Below, one piece after another: positions 23,720-37,105 of a stretch of 64,000 bases of DNA. Source of the stretch: Struthio camelus (lineage: Eukaryota > Chordata > Aves > Struthioniformes > Struthionidae). The stretch covers positions 7,123,214 through 7,187,213 of the forward strand of contig NC_090964.1 of assembly GCF_040807025.1 (NCBI RefSeq), written 5' to 3'. Within the stretch, counting starts at the first letter, position 1, and each line of letters starts with the position of its first letter. Under the pieces are notes generated by a model. The model was given only the letters and a program-made list of their open reading frames with translations, was not told the origin of the DNA and ran no database searches. The translations under genes were made by a program, and so were the position numbers.

Positions 23720-24770
23720 CCGCACCGCAAGGAGAGAGGGGAAGGCGGCAGGCCCCGCCCCCTGCGGCGGCAGGCCCCGCCCACCCCTCCAGGCCCCGCC
23801 CCCGGCGCGGCCCCACGCGGGACTCGGTGCCCCGCGACCCGCCGCGCTGGGGGGGGGGGTGGGGGAGCCGGGCCCCAAACCCCGGCCCTGCCCGGCCCCG
23901 CTTGGTCCCCCCCCCCCGGCCCTGGCGCTTGCACCCTGCGGCGTGGCCGACCCCCGGGAGGGCCGCGTCCCCCCGAAACCCCCCGGCTCCCCCTGGGCTT
24001 TGGCCCCGCACCGGGGCGGCGTGGCCTGCTCGAAGCGCGGCATCACCTCGGGGACGGTTTGGGGCGCTCGGGGTGGGACCGGCCGCTGGTGGCGGCTGTC
24101 ACCCTGCCGCTGTCACCCTGCTGCAGCCCTCGAGGCCAGGGGTGATGCCGGGGCCGGCCCTGCTCCAACCACTGCTGCGACGAGCTGGCCAGGGCTCAGC
24201 AGGCCGGGCCCTGCAGGAGCCGGGGCCAAGGGGTCCCGGAGCGGCCGCGGCGCTTATCGGGTGCCCCCGCGGAGCCCCGGGCAGAGGAGCCGCGCCGACC
24301 CGCCGGCCCCCAGCGATCGCCTTACCGCCCGCCCCGGGGAATCAATAATAGATGGGGAGCCGGGGTGCAGCGGGGAGGGGGCAGCGCCGTGCCCCCAGCG
24401 CCCGCGCTGCGGCCGGGCACCGGCCCCGGGGGGACGGGGCACCCCGCTGGGCGAGGGGCCCTGGGGTGCCGGGAGGGGGGGGTGGTCGGGGGCCAGGGTG
24501 GGAGGTTTGGGGGGGGCCGGAGCAGCTGCCCTCGCTCTGCCCACCCACCCCCCCCCGGCACCCGGCCCGGCTTGGGTTACTCTTTGTGCAGCCGAGGCAG
24601 CCCCTAAAATTTTAATGACGACACCGGATCCCTGGGGAGGGGGGGAGGCCCGTGACCCCGCTGCCCCCCACGCCAGCCCCACGGAGTGGGGGGGGGGGGG
24701 GGCAGCCCGGCCCGGGAACAGGCACACGGGGGCTGCCCGGCACCTGGGCGAGCGGCCGGCGCCTGAGCCC
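23720..24770. other. CpG-rich spacer between ZNF593 and the C1orf232 homologue
   Basis: Very GC-rich DNA between two divergent genes, probably holding both promoters. It contains long G or C runs (about 23850, 23910, 24475, 24690) and a short AT patch near 24600-24617 (CTAAAATTTTAATG). Long open frames are present on both strands, as expected at this composition. None has recognisable protein content. Confidence 0.4.
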
Positions 24771-24776
24771 ATCACC

Positions 24777-25771
24777 ATGACTCAGGCCTTCTGGAGGCTC
24801 TACAAGTCCAAAGCGCTGCAGACGCTGAGCGGCGAGCGGACGGACGAAGAGGTAGGGCGGCGGGGCCGCGCGGGGACCCCAAAGCGGGGTCAGACCCCCC
24901 CCCCAAAAAAAACCCCTCTGACTTTGCCTCTGCGTTTCAGGCAGAGCCCCCGCAGCGGATGGAGGCGGCCGAGCCGCCGGAGGAGGCAGCCGGCCCCGTG
25001 GCCCAGCTGGCGCGCAAGGTGAGGGCGGCCGGGGGGCGGTGGGCCGGGGCGGGCGCCCCGGGGGGGGCCGCGGGCCGGGTGAGTGGCGCCATGCCTCGTC
25101 CGCAGGTGCAGGGCGCGGGAGCCAGGGGCTGGCAGACGCTCTCGGCCCTGTTCGGCCGCGAGGACGGACGCCGGCTGCTCAGCCCGGAGCCCGGCGCCGA
25201 CCGGTAAGTGGGATCCAACACGCCGCCCCCCCCCCAATGAACCCCCCCCCTCCCCAAACCCCCTGCCGCCACCGGCTCCGCGTTGCTCCTTAATCCATGC
25301 GTCCATCCCGCGGGCTCCGAAACCCGACGGGTTGGGGAAGCTTTGCTGGGAGGGCTCGAGGGCTGGAGCAGGGGGACGGCGGGGGGGGGGAGAGAGGGGT
25401 CTCCGCCATCACCCCCCAGCAGCCGGAGGCAGTCGGGTCCCGGCGCCCTTCTCCGGCCCCGGCTCCCCAAGCGCCGACCGTCCCCCCGCTGTCTCCCCAG
25501 CCCGCTGTCCGCCTCGCCGGCCGAGCTGCCCCCCGCCAAGGCACCCGGCTTTTGGGACCTCTTCGCTTCCAAGTGGCAGCAGCCTGCGGCGTCGGATGAG
25601 CCGGAGCCGGGCGAGAGCCCCGGGGAGCCCGGCGACTTCGCGGGCGACGGCGGCTCCCGCCCCGGCCCGGCCGCCGACCTGCGCCAGCCCGAGGAAGGGG
25701 CCTTCGGCTGGGGTTTCCTGGCCGACAAACTTGCCGAGATCCGGAATAAAAATGCTCCCAAGGGCGACTAG
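24777..25771 (+). CDS. C1orf232: C1orf232 homologue (173 aa, four exons)
   Basis: Function unknown. Exons are 24777-24851, 24941-25018, 25106-25203 and 25501-25771, totalling 522 nt and closing in frame. The start MTQAFWRLYKSKALQTLSGE matches the family N-terminus as I recall it. A middle segment GARGWQTLSALFGRED and a C-terminal GFWDLFASKW and FGWGFLADKLAEIRNK contain aromatic/amphipathic motifs, separated by a Pro/Glu/Gly-rich linker. There is no signal peptide or membrane segment. Position between ZNF593 and FAM110D, transcribed opposite to both, matches human. Confidence 0.85.
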
Positions 25772-26134
25772 AGCAGGAGCCGCCCGGAAGGACTTTCTGC
25801 AGCAGCGCGGGCGGCCGCTGCAGCGCTGCCCCGGCACCCCCGGCTCCCGCGTTGCCGCCTGCTCCGGACCCGGCCTGCCCCCCTTCCCCGACGCTGTTTC
25901 TACCCCCTCGGATAAGGGAGCCGGGTAACTCCGCGGCGGGCGTTTGCAGTGAGTTTTGGCCGGTCTCTGCCTGCCTGGAGGTGTCTGCACTAAAGACCTC
26001 GAGCTGCCCCTTTTTCCCACCGCCGCGTCGAGCTTTCTTCAGCCCTGCCCGCGGCCGCCCCTCCGGGGGGCCGGGGAGCTGCCCCCGCGCCCGGCACAAA
26101 CCGCATACGCAGCCGGGCTAAAAACACAGCCGGG
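25772..26134. other. 3' UTR region of the C1orf232 homologue and spacer to FAM110D
   Basis: GC-rich sequence with no AATAAA on plus before the FAM110D poly(A) signal, so the C1orf232 transcript end is not defined here. No other gene is visible. Confidence 0.4.
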
Positions 26135-26140
26135 TTTATT
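26135..26140 (-). terminator. Poly(A) signal of FAM110D
   Basis: AATAAA on minus (within CTCAATAAACCC), about 530 nt beyond the FAM110D stop. Confidence 0.65.
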
Positions 26141-26666
26141 GAGCATTGCCCCGGTCCCGCGCAGCCCTTTCCCCTTCGGATCCGGTGAGCCCGGCGGGAA
26201 GCGGGGGCCGGGCGGGCGCTGCCCGCAGCGGGGGCTCGGGCTCTGCCCGCCCCCCCGGACCGGGCCTGGCTCCACGACGCCGGGGCTGCTGCCCTCTCCC
26301 GCCACCCTCCGCAGGAGCTGGGGAGCGCCGAGGAGAGGCCGAAGGAGGACCTGGCGGGGGGGAAACCCTTCCTCCCCCGGACACCCCCATCACACTCCTC
26401 CGAGCATCCACACCCCCCAAAACGCAGCCCTTTCCGGGCTCAGACCGGTCTCCAAGGGCATGAAACCATGTGGCCAACGGGGGCCAGCCCGCAGTGCCTC
26501 AGTTTCCCCATGGGTAGACCTGCTGGCTCTCCCGGCCAGCCGCGGCCTGGCACGGCCGCCGCCGGCGCCACGTCCATCCGGCACCGCGGGCCGTATGCAG
26601 CCGGCACGGGGCCGGCCGGGGTCTCCCCGTCGCCGGTCGGGTCGCCTCTCCCTCCGCCAAGGCCCC

Positions 26667-27797
<1,131 letters not shown>

Positions 27798-27999
27798 TTA
27801 GCCCGGAGGGAGGCAGCGGCCCCGGGGGGCCGCCGGGGCTCTGGGGTGGGCGGCGGGCAGGAAAGGGGCCGGGAGCAGGGCTCTTCTCGCCCCTCGGCCC
27901 GGCGGACGTGCCCTGGGCCGGCGCGGGAGAGGAGCCCCTGCAGCCCTGGCCGCCGGCAGGAACAATGGCGGGCAGGAAGAGCGAAGCGCCGCGCATCCG

Positions 28000-28520
28000 C
28001 CGGCCTCGCCGGCGTCCCGAGAGCCGCTGCAAACAGGAAAAAATACGGCAGCCGGCCGCCTTATCTTTACGAGCCCAGGGGACGGCGGAACAAAGCGCGG
28101 CCCCCGGCACGCAGGAAAGCCGGCGAGCGGCCCCGGGCGCCTCCGAGCGCGCCGGCAGCGGGACAGGGGCCGCCGGGGCGTTTTGGCTCGCCTGGGTTTC
28201 CGTGCCCCCCGCCGCGCTGGCCTGGCCTGCGCTCCGCTCCCTGCTCCGCTTCCCTTTTCGGAAAGGGAAACAAAGGAGTTGGGGGCAGGTTTATTTTAAG
28301 CGGTGCCCGTCCGCGGCAGAGGCGCGACGCCGCGGCTCCTCCGTGGCCGTCTAGCGTCGCCTCCCCGCGGAGGAGGAGCGGCCGCGGCGCCGGGGCGCTG
28401 CCTCCCCATCCCACGGGACGGGGAAGCCCGCGGTCCCCCGCGCCGGCCGGCTCCCGAGCCAGCATCTCCTCTCTGCTACCCGGGATGGAAGACACCTCTG
28501 CCGGCTCGGTGCTGTAACCG
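28000..28520. other. GC-rich region upstream of FAM110D
   Basis: CpG-rich DNA upstream of the FAM110D acceptor, a possible site of its proximal 5' exon and promoter. The only minus donor I see here (CTC|GTAAAG near 28075) is weak, so I do not fix an exon. Confidence 0.3.
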
Positions 28521-29225
28521 GATTCACGGCGAGGGTCATGGAGCCAAGGGCTTTTATGAGCCCCCGGGGGCTCGAAGGCTCTTCCTGAGCTTGAGTCGAG
28601 CATCCGTCCCGGGAGAGAGAGGACAAAGCCGGGAGCGAGCCGACAGGAGGGCAGTATGGGACCAGGGCCATAAATCGGGGTGGAGGTGACGTGCCCAGGG
28701 CAGGGGGCCTGGAGTCTGAGCCAGGGGCTGTAAATGCCCAAAGCAGATGGTTTTCTGGGAACAGAGAGGCCCAAATGGCGGCAAAGAGCCGCCCCCGGCG
28801 CCTGCGGCTAACCGTGAACCAGCCCCGACTCCGGGAGTGGCAGTCTTTCGCCCCACAGACACCGGGGGCGGTGATGGGGACACGGAGGCTAACGAAACAG
28901 CCAACAGCCCGGGAGCTTCCTGCATCCGCATCTCAACGCGCACAGCACACCAGCTTCAGTGCTTCCTCCATGTCCATTTTACAGGTGGGGAAACTGAGGC
29001 GGTGCGTGATTTTTCTGGTCCCGTGCTCCTAGCGGACACGCTCCTGAGCCTCTCCCCAGTTTCAGACAGAGCTGGTTTTCTGGGGCGGTTTGAGGCAAGC
29101 TGCCACCAGCACACGGTCCCGTCACCCGCTGGCTTCGCCCCAAGCCACGACGCCTGCACGCTCCTTGACCCCTGCCCCAGCTCTGTGCCCCACGCCGTGA
29201 TCCCTGCCCAGCCGCTGGGCTGGGG

Positions 29226-29625
29226 ATGCTCTCGCTCACCTGGGCCGCGCAGGGATGCTCCTGGCCGGGCAGAGGATGCTCTCGCTCACCGGGACCTCCG
29301 CAGGGATGCTCCTGGCCGGGCAGAGGATGCTCTCGCTCACCGGGACCTCCACAGGGATGCTCCTGGCCGGGCAGAGGATGCTCTCGCTCACCGGGACCTG
29401 CGCAGGGACGCTCCTGGCCGGGCAGAGGATGCTCTCGCTCACCGGGACCTCCACAGGGATGCTCCTGGCCGGGCAGAGGATGCTCTCGCTCACCGGGACC
29501 TGCGCAGGGACGCTCCTGGCCGGGCAGAGGATGCTCTCGCTCACCGGGACCTGCGCAGGGACGCTCCTGGCCGGGCAGAGGATGCTCTCGCTCACCAGGA
29601 CCTCCGTAGGGATGCTCCCGGCTGC
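29226..29625. repeat. 51-bp minisatellite
   Basis: About 7.5 tandem copies of a 51-bp unit containing GCTCCTGGCCGGGCAGAGGA and ATGCTCTCGCTCACC. Units differ mainly at single bases (ACCTCCGCAGGGATG, ACCTGCGCAGGGACG). Since 51 is 17 codons, every frame shows a 17-residue peptide repeat (QGCSWPGRGCSRSPGPP on one plus frame). No start, splice or homology evidence supports coding. Confidence 0.9.
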
Positions 29626-31480
29626 TCTCTGTCCGTTCCCGTTCCAGTCCCTCTGGCTGCCAGCAGCAAACTGAGACCGGCGCCGGCAGGAGCCTCATAT
29701 ACACCATAAGGAAGAGCCACCCTGTTAACCCCTTCTGTCCCGGCCCCGTCATTAACCCGCTCGGTGCCACGCACCCCGCCAGCATTGACCCTTCCAGCCC
29801 CTCTGCTCTTACACAGCCACAATTAACCCCTGCTTTCCCTGTGGCCTCTGCCACATGCTCCATCTCGCCTCTCCCAACCCTCCTCCTCTCTCTTGCTCTT
29901 TTCTTTTTTACCTATCCAGCATCCTGATTTAGGGGCAGGCTCCTCTCTGCTCCTTCGGGGGCCCGTAGCAGAGGTGTTCACCTCCTCACAGCTGGGGCAT
30001 GGGCTCTCCGTCCACCCCAGCACACGGAGCATCAAGAACAGGACAGCGAAACCACGTTCTCTCTGGCGACTCCTCATTTTGCATCTCAGTCCTGAGAAGG
30101 TGGGTCCAGCTTGAGAGTGGGAGCCCACCGTGATCCCCAGGGATCCCGTCTGGAGAGCATCCTCCTGGATGAGCCCTTGCCTGCCCAAGGGCTTTATGGG
30201 CACCCTCACTTTCAAGCCCAGACCCCAAACCGGTGGCTGGCAAGGGAAAAGGAGCAAAGAAAGGTCCTTCCAGCACCTTCCCCATCGGTGGTGAAAGGGT
30301 CAAAGCGAGCTCTGGGCCAGGCAGGTTCCTGCCTCCTCTTCCTCCGGGAAGGGCTGTAAATTGCAGGAAGCCACAAGCGACTGGAGCCAACCCAGGGGTT
30401 ATTTTTACCTCTGCCCTCTCCCCTTCCCAGAGAGCTGCATGTTCCTGCAGGGAAACAGCCCTCCAGCTCAGCACACTGCTCCCCCCACCTCCCCATGCCT
30501 GCCGAGGGGCCGCAAAGGTCTGGGGCACGGGCTGGGGGGGGCGAAGGCTTCAGCCCGCTCCCAGCTCCTCGAAGCCCTGGCCCTCATGGCGCAGAGCCCA
30601 AGGAACCCCTGAGCACTCCCTGCGGACCCATCGGCTTCACTTGTCCCCCTTGCAGCTGGGTATAACCCAGCCTGGGCTGCAAACCTGTGACGGGTGCTTG
30701 TCACCATCCCTGGCTTTTGTCCCTGGCTTTTGTATGGCTGTGTGCACATACAAACACCCTATTCCTGGGCCCAGCGTCTGTGGTCGCACGCTGGCCTGCG
30801 CTCGGAGCAGTCCGGGCTGCCGCTGGCCACGCCGTAGAGATGCCCCTAGCAGAGGGTCAGGGGACAAGGAGGCTCTGGAAGGGACGAAGCAGTGAGATTT
30901 GGCATAGGAACGGCAGCCCAGGATGCTCTGTCCCCTGGCAGAAAGGGGAGCCAGCCCCACGCGCTGCCTTTCCCCCCGGCCGGTTCCTTCCTGCGGAGTC
31001 AGCGCCAGCGCCGGGAATTGGGGCTGGCTCCATCCCTGCACCTCCCCGCGCGCAGGCACCCGTGCCAGGAAGGTGGCCTGGGCCAGTGTCCCAGGGTGGA
31101 CAGAAACGGAGGCTCAAATCAGGGCCGTAGCAAGGTCTCAGAGGCCGGGGCTCATCCAAGCTCTGCCGGCACCGGGCAAACCCCGGGAAAGCAAGGAAGG
31201 GACAAACCCAGGCAGGAGAGCAACAAACACAGCCGCGCTCCCAGCTGGAGCGGCACCCGGGCTCTGCGTGCAGGACACGGCTCTGATAGAGCAAACAACC
31301 CTTCAGAGGAAAACAGGGAAAAGGATGGGGACAAGAGCCTCAGAAATCAGTGCCAGGCCTCGGAGGCGTCCCCTCCGGGAAGAGAGGCCAGCGCCCAGAT
31401 TCCTGCACGGCAGAAAGGCAGCCGACTTGAGACAAAAGTACCTTATTTTTAACGACCTGGCCCCTCATCCAGGCAACATG
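29626..31480. other. Gene-poor interval
   Basis: Unique, moderately GC-rich sequence between the 51-bp array and the candidate minus-strand transcript. I see no gene, repeat or promoter that I can support. Confidence 0.45.
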
Positions 31481-31484
31481 AATC

Positions 31485-34400
31485 ACTGTTTATGAAGACA
31501 GGTTTATTTTCCAAGCTGGAATTCAGCCCACTATTCTGGTAAAGACACGAGTGAGTAAAGGCAGCCTTTGATTCACCTCTGCCTAGCGGATGCGGGCTGT
31601 TCCTGCGAGACACGTCGACCCAGCGCCTCCGGCGTCCCCTGCCCTGCGAGTGAGACACGGGCAGATCGGCCGCTCCGGGGGGGGTGCGGGCCGCCCCAGC
31701 CAGCCCGCCACCCACCAGCGAGCACTTACTGCTGAACCGTTCAGCTCTGGAGCAGCCAAATCCCTCTGAGGATGCGCAAAAGGGCAGTTTAAGAGGCATC
31801 GATAACCTGGGCAGTTCCCACTCCCCTTGGCGAGGCGGTAGGGAAAACCAGCATCACTGAGTGGGACTCAGGAGAGCGTCCGTATCCACTGCCGGCTCCA
31901 ATTAAGGGGCCGGTAATCAATGGAAAGCCCCTCACAGACCGAAAGGGGAGGTTAAACAGGCAGATTTCGTCACTTGGAGCAGCATTGACTTCCAGGGAGT
32001 TACTTACCCAATTGATCAGCCCTTTATAAACACATCAGGTGGCATTTCTCAGAGTCATTTGGATGCTCAAAGTCCCCTTGTTTTTCAGTTAGGGTCACTA
32101 GGAACTTTGCAAAGCGCTATCTGCTCCACCCTTGACAGAGCCCTCTCCGCGCTGCAACGGGACTCTGGTGTCCTCTCCTCCTGGCTGCAGCTCTGCCCTC
32201 CGAGCAGGCAGCTCGGCTCGCCTGGAAGCGACTGCTGCACCAGGCAAGCAAAGCAATGCCTGCCCAGGGCCCGGTGAGCAATCCTGGCGAAAACCCAGAA
32301 GGACGCATCTCCAGATACCTTGTAAGATCCTGCTTCTGCAGAGCAGCAAACCCATTTAGGACCGTTGAGAACTGCTAGTCCAGACCCAACCTGTTCAACC
32401 CAAGGTCCTGTGCTCAATGGCAGCCAGCATCGGAAGACTAAGAAAAGAATATAAGAAACAGGGCATTTATAGAGCAATACCTCTACTAGCCATGAACTGC
32501 TGTGAGGGTTAGAGCCATCCCAAAGCATCCATCAGAATAACATGAGCCTTCTCCTCAAAACGCCTCAGCAGTTTTTCCAGTTTTACCCTGTCTCTCCTGG
32601 TTTTTCTCACAGCTTCAGCACTGACCAGCCAGCAGCTATGTGAGACTGTCAGGTTTTGCTCTGCACATAGAGCAAACTTCCAGCCCTGACGGCTGGAGAG
32701 AAAAGTTTGAGAAAAAAAACTCAAAAGGTCAAGAGTCCGACAGCACAACTCTTCCCTCCAAAGTGATTTTTCAGAGCGTGTCCAACTCCTGATTAAACAG
32801 CCCTCTTCCCAGCAAGACCTTCTCTCTCCTGGCTTGCGGTAACATGGGACACGGCCCTCTCAGCCTCCCTGGTAATTATCTGCCCCACCTCATAAACAAC
32901 ACATCCTGCACTTCAGAGGGAGGATGAGGAGCAGAGCACAGCAAGATCACCAGGGCCTCTAGCATGCGGCTCTAATCTATCCCAGATGAGTAGGCAGGAG
33001 AGACCCCAAGGCTAAACACCCGCATGCAGGAGGAGGACTGAAGCCTGCCGTGTCCAATTGAATCGGCAGGGAGGATGAGATTATTTCCAGAGAAGGAATT
33101 TGGCATGGATACCCAAGACCATGGCCCTGCTCCTCCAAAGGGGGAGAAGGGCTCTTTGCATAGTCATTAATCAAGACACCAATCTATTATGTCTGCGCTG
33201 CCCTTGGCACAGTGCTCCCAAGCAAAAATGCAGGATACGTGGACTCCTGGGGAAGAGAGTCTCCCACTGAGGTCCTCAGCACCCCTGGGCTTCCCAGGAA
33301 AAGTCTCAGATTTCTCAAGAGCCCCGTATGTGCCAGGATATAAGAAAAAGAACAGGAAGAGTAGCAACCCCGCCTGCAGACTATTGCATACGAATGGTAA
33401 ACACAAGCCATTTTGAAGAGTGTTCTCTCTTCAGAAGTTCGGTCTGGCAATAGGAAGAGGGAGCGAGCGGTCAGGCCTACATGAGTCTGCCTCACTCACC
33501 GTTCCAAGCGCCTTTCTCCTTTACAAATCACTTCAGTGGCCCCATGACCAGGTGCAGTCCAGAGATGTGACTGAAGAAACCGATAACCCAGCCATCTGTT
33601 TCTGCTTGTTGGTTTACTTTCACAACCCACCAAAGCCCTTTCTGGTCTGAGACCTATGCAAATGCCCCATACTTGAGAGCAGCTGACATGAGCAGCAGGC
33701 TTCAAGAGTGGCATGGCTACAAGCCAGCCAGAGGGCCCGAGATACATGAACCTTTACTTGAGAGGACTTGCCAAGACTGGAAGGCGTGCTAGGTGAGTTA
33801 AAAATATCAAGGGCTCAAATGGGCATAAATAAATCTGAAACAAGCACCTAATCTAAGGCAGCCAGCCACAGCTTCTTGCAAGTAGCAACTAGACAGGAGA
33901 AAAGATACTGAGCCTTATGCAGGTGTTCATATCCTGGGACAGGGATTTCAAAACATGCCTCAGCAGATGGTTGGTCTTGCTGATTTCTAGCAACTCTCCA
34001 GCATCTGGGAAGCAAAAAAAAGGTTAGCACCACAACTGGGACCACATAAGCAGGCAGGCAGAGAGAGGTAAAGCAGCCGCCCTAAGCGTAGGGAAGTGTC
34101 CCCAGGGTGAAAGATGCTTTTCTGGGTGGGGGAAGGCTGAATCCACCACCTGCTGCAAGGGACCTGCAAAGGATTTTCCATTGCATGTTTTAGTCTCAAA
34201 CCCCAGAGGCTAAAGAAGCCTCAGTGCACTTTAACAGCTGGTAATTCTAAGACTAGTTCTCCCCTCGCCCTCTTCGAAAAATAAATCAAATAAATCAAAA
34301 TAAATCAACCTTATTTTCCAGCACCCAAACCCAAACCTGCTTTACCTGGTTAAAGTGTTTCATACGAACAAGGCATATCAGAGCCACGCTCCAGGGAGGA

Positions 34401-34660
34401 AACGCTATTTTTCAGCGCTGGCGTGCAGCAGCGGCAGCTCCAACTCGCCACCTGCCGGCCCAGCCCGCGGGGTCCGGGGCCACCGCGCTGGCCCTGGCTG
34501 CTCCCAACGAGTAGCAGCACTCACGCAATCGCTTTCTGCTTCAGGCGCCCAAAAAGGCCGGGAATCAGGTGGGAAGCAAGGGAGCTACCGTGGAGAATAT
34601 TGCCTGGGCCGCGTAGGGCCGGGGCTCCTCTCGCACGGATGCTCTCGGGCCGCTGGCTGA
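31485..34660 (-). ncRNA. Candidate spliced minus-strand transcript (noncoding, or distal 5' exons of FAM110D)
   Basis: Splice and end signals line up on minus. A small CpG-rich island lies at about 34420-34660, followed by a strong donor at 34346/34345 (ACCAG|GTAAAG). Next come an acceptor with a pyrimidine tract (GCGCATCCTCAG) before 31769 and a donor AGCA|GTAAGTGC that closes a 36-nt exon. An acceptor (CTCACTCGCAG) follows near 31651, and AATAAA lies at about 31508-31503. The pieces carry no long ORF. Alternatively, the first exons splice on to the FAM110D acceptor at 27772 and form its 5' UTR. This rests on splice consensus only. Confidence 0.25.
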
Positions 34661-34700
34661 TTTTTCAGGTCACTCGACTTCTCACTCGCTCTGCTTATAA
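34420..34700. promoter_or_regulatory. Isolated small CpG-rich island with a TATA-like box
   Basis: A GC-rich patch of about 240 bp between FAM110D and PDIK1L, flanked by AT-rich DNA. A TATA-like TTATAAAAAC lies near 34695 on plus, and the minus strand has the donor noted for the candidate transcript. It is a plausible promoter of unknown direction. Confidence 0.3.
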
Positions 34701-37099
34701 AAACATACAGGCTCAGAGTCCCCAAAACGCTAATAGATCTAGCGACCAGAGGTGCCGCAAAAGCTCAGAGCCCCTGTTCGTACCGTGAGGGTTTGTGGCA
34801 CTTGAGATGCATCCCTCTTCCTTAATTGCACTTAAGAATAGCTAGTGCTTTGCATAAAATGCTCCCCCAGCCCCTAGGACCAAAAAGGAAATGAAACAGC
34901 AGCCAGCGCTCAGCAGTGCCCGAGTTGCAGGGCCCCATTAACAACAGCTTATACTTAAATACCTCTAACTAGTTCTCTGTGGGACACTGCTCTTTGCAGT
35001 CCAGGGGAGGTTTACTGCACAGACTACTAGTAAAGACTTTAAACACTTAAAAATAGATACCGCATAGGGAGGGGGGGGGAAAAAAAATCACAGGACATCA
35101 GTGCAGCGTAGGGAAAAGCAGTGCAAAAATCATCTGTTTGCTCTGCATGGAGTCTAAAGTCCAGCTAAGTTTGCATGCGTAGTTAGCCAATGTACAGAGA
35201 GAGAGAGAGAAAAAAAAAGCTTCTTTAAAGTAAGGGCACCCTTCCAAGAGGCGGGCAGTCGCTGCTGTAGGTTTCCTCAGACAAGACTTTATCTAAACCA
35301 CAAAGCAACATCTGTCATTACACTGCAGTTTAAGCAAAAGTCATGACTGGCTGGTGCAAAAACAAAACTGTTTAAATGAACACAAAGCAAAAATAAAAAC
35401 AAGTTGAGTTCACAACCCCCAGCACTACAGAGCAAACATCTCCTAGATAAGCCCTGCCTTAGGAAACAGCACGAGCAAACTGAAATCTGAGGTCTCAGTA
35501 CTCTGCAAAACAAAGCAGAAGTTGCGTTGTGAAGCTTTATTTAAGTCTAACTTCCGTACCGGGACATTTCCCCATGGATACCTGTATTTAGTTTTCCATG
35601 TTCTACATCTATTTTGAAGTGTGTAGGCTTAATTTCTTCTCATTTTGTGCAGGGAGAATTTGGCTTGTATTTATTTTTTAAATCTCCACTTTTAAAACTA
35701 ATCAAGGAGTTGTGACTGTTTCTCCTTTGGTTAAGGTGCTTATCCTTTAAGGAAAAAAATGGAAGTTTCAATCCCTCTCTGTTTTACATGCCTATATCGG
35801 CTTACTGCTTTAAGCACGCATGCCTCAGCCAGGCGGGAATTTGCCCATCTCTGGCACCAGTATAAGTTGGAAACTGCAGGCGATGATGCAAGCGCACTGG
35901 CATATGAAAGATGAATGGGGCTGGGATTTTTGGTGGGGGAGCAGAAAGACAAGGAAACGTACAGCATTTCCAGTTTACACTGTTCCCACCCCCAGTCTGT
36001 ACAATCCTTTGTTCTGCAGCACTTCAATTAAAAACACGTAAATCACTCCTAAGCTCTTGTATCATGTATAAGTAATACTGTTTCCTCTCCCTTTATTCCT
36101 AAGGCTTCTTAGGGCATGTGAAACCAGAAGGTCACAGTTTCACAAGTCTCCGGAAGGCCAATTACACGCAGTCCAGCCCCAGGAGCTACCCAGGCACCCT
36201 GCACAAGTCTGCTGCTGAGGAGACCCACCTCGACAAGCTGCAACCGCAGCCAGGCTACTTTAAGCAGCAAGCTCGTACTTTGGCACTTTGCCCACTTACA
36301 CAAGAGGGAAATGCAAGAGAGCGCGCTTGTACCCAGCTTCCTTCAGTCCCTCTGCACAAGGGCTGTGGGGCAAGATAGCGCTGAAGGGAGGCAACAGTTC
36401 ACATACACAGAATAAGGACTGGCATCTTTCTAGTCCTCCTATTCCAACTCCATTGCTGGGACCTTGCCTTCAGGGGAAGGGTTCGCTCCAAAGGGAGGAG
36501 TGTCAGCGCCCGAGACAGCAGCAGCAGCATCTATTTGCAGCCGCAGAAATCCAGTAGTACCAGTAACTAAGCACTGCAGAGACTGTCAGAGAATTCGATG
36601 CAGCCCAGGGTGGTACCCACTCTACTTGGGCTAACAACTTCAGGTATGTGCTGCGTGCAAGAATATCTTCTTTAGTCTTGTCTTTGAAAATGAAAGAGTT
36701 GAGCCTAGAAGACAACTGTTTTGATTCTTAAAAGTCTGAGCAGAAGCATCAGGGTCCATATGGGCACAGGTCACCTAAACTGCCCCAAGAGTCAGCTCTA
36801 TTTTTACATCCAGTTCAGCCCTTGCTCTGTCGAGTTCAAGCAGTACTCTATACACCGGAGCAAGGTTCGTACTGCTACTGCCCACAGAAGACGAGCAGCA
36901 TGGTGATTAGTAAATCTAGCATCTTTTGCAAGCCTAAGACCACTTGCAGTATGAGCGTAATGAACTACTACAACTACTACTTTTCTAGCAGAGCAAACAA
37001 GCCTCGCTGTAGCTTTGATGACAGCTGCACGATAATGTTCTGCTGACTGAAAAGAAAGCATTTCTCCAAAGAGTTCAAAAACTTCATTGAAATTCATTT
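34700..37099. other. AT-rich interval downstream of PDIK1L
   Basis: Unique AT-rich sequence beyond the proposed PDIK1L poly(A) signal. Another minus-strand AATAAA lies near 35538, so a longer PDIK1L 3' UTR is possible. The 97-codon minus-strand frame at 36804-37097 has no homologue I know. Confidence 0.4.
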
Positions 37100-37105
37100 T
37101 TTATT
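37100..37105 (-). terminator. Candidate poly(A) signal of PDIK1L
   Basis: AATAAA on minus (GAAATAAAAAATG) would give a 3' UTR of about 3.1 kb, similar to the long 3' UTR of the mammalian gene. A second signal near 35538 is an alternative. Confidence 0.45.

Noticed and set aside
24770-24785. AP-1-like TGACTCA overlapping the C1orf232 start codon
   Set aside because: The match comes from the conserved codons for Met-Thr-Gln and is not evidence of a regulatory site.
28979-29863. 294-codon minus frame and overlapping plus frames at the 51-bp array
   Set aside because: Open only because the 51-bp unit has no stops. No splice context, homology or coherent start.
36804-37097. 97-codon minus-strand frame beginning MNFNEVFELFGEM
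   Set aside because: It starts just past the proposed PDIK1L poly(A) signal, contains a low-complexity valine run, and matches nothing I know. Chance is the simpler explanation, though a conservation check would be cheap.
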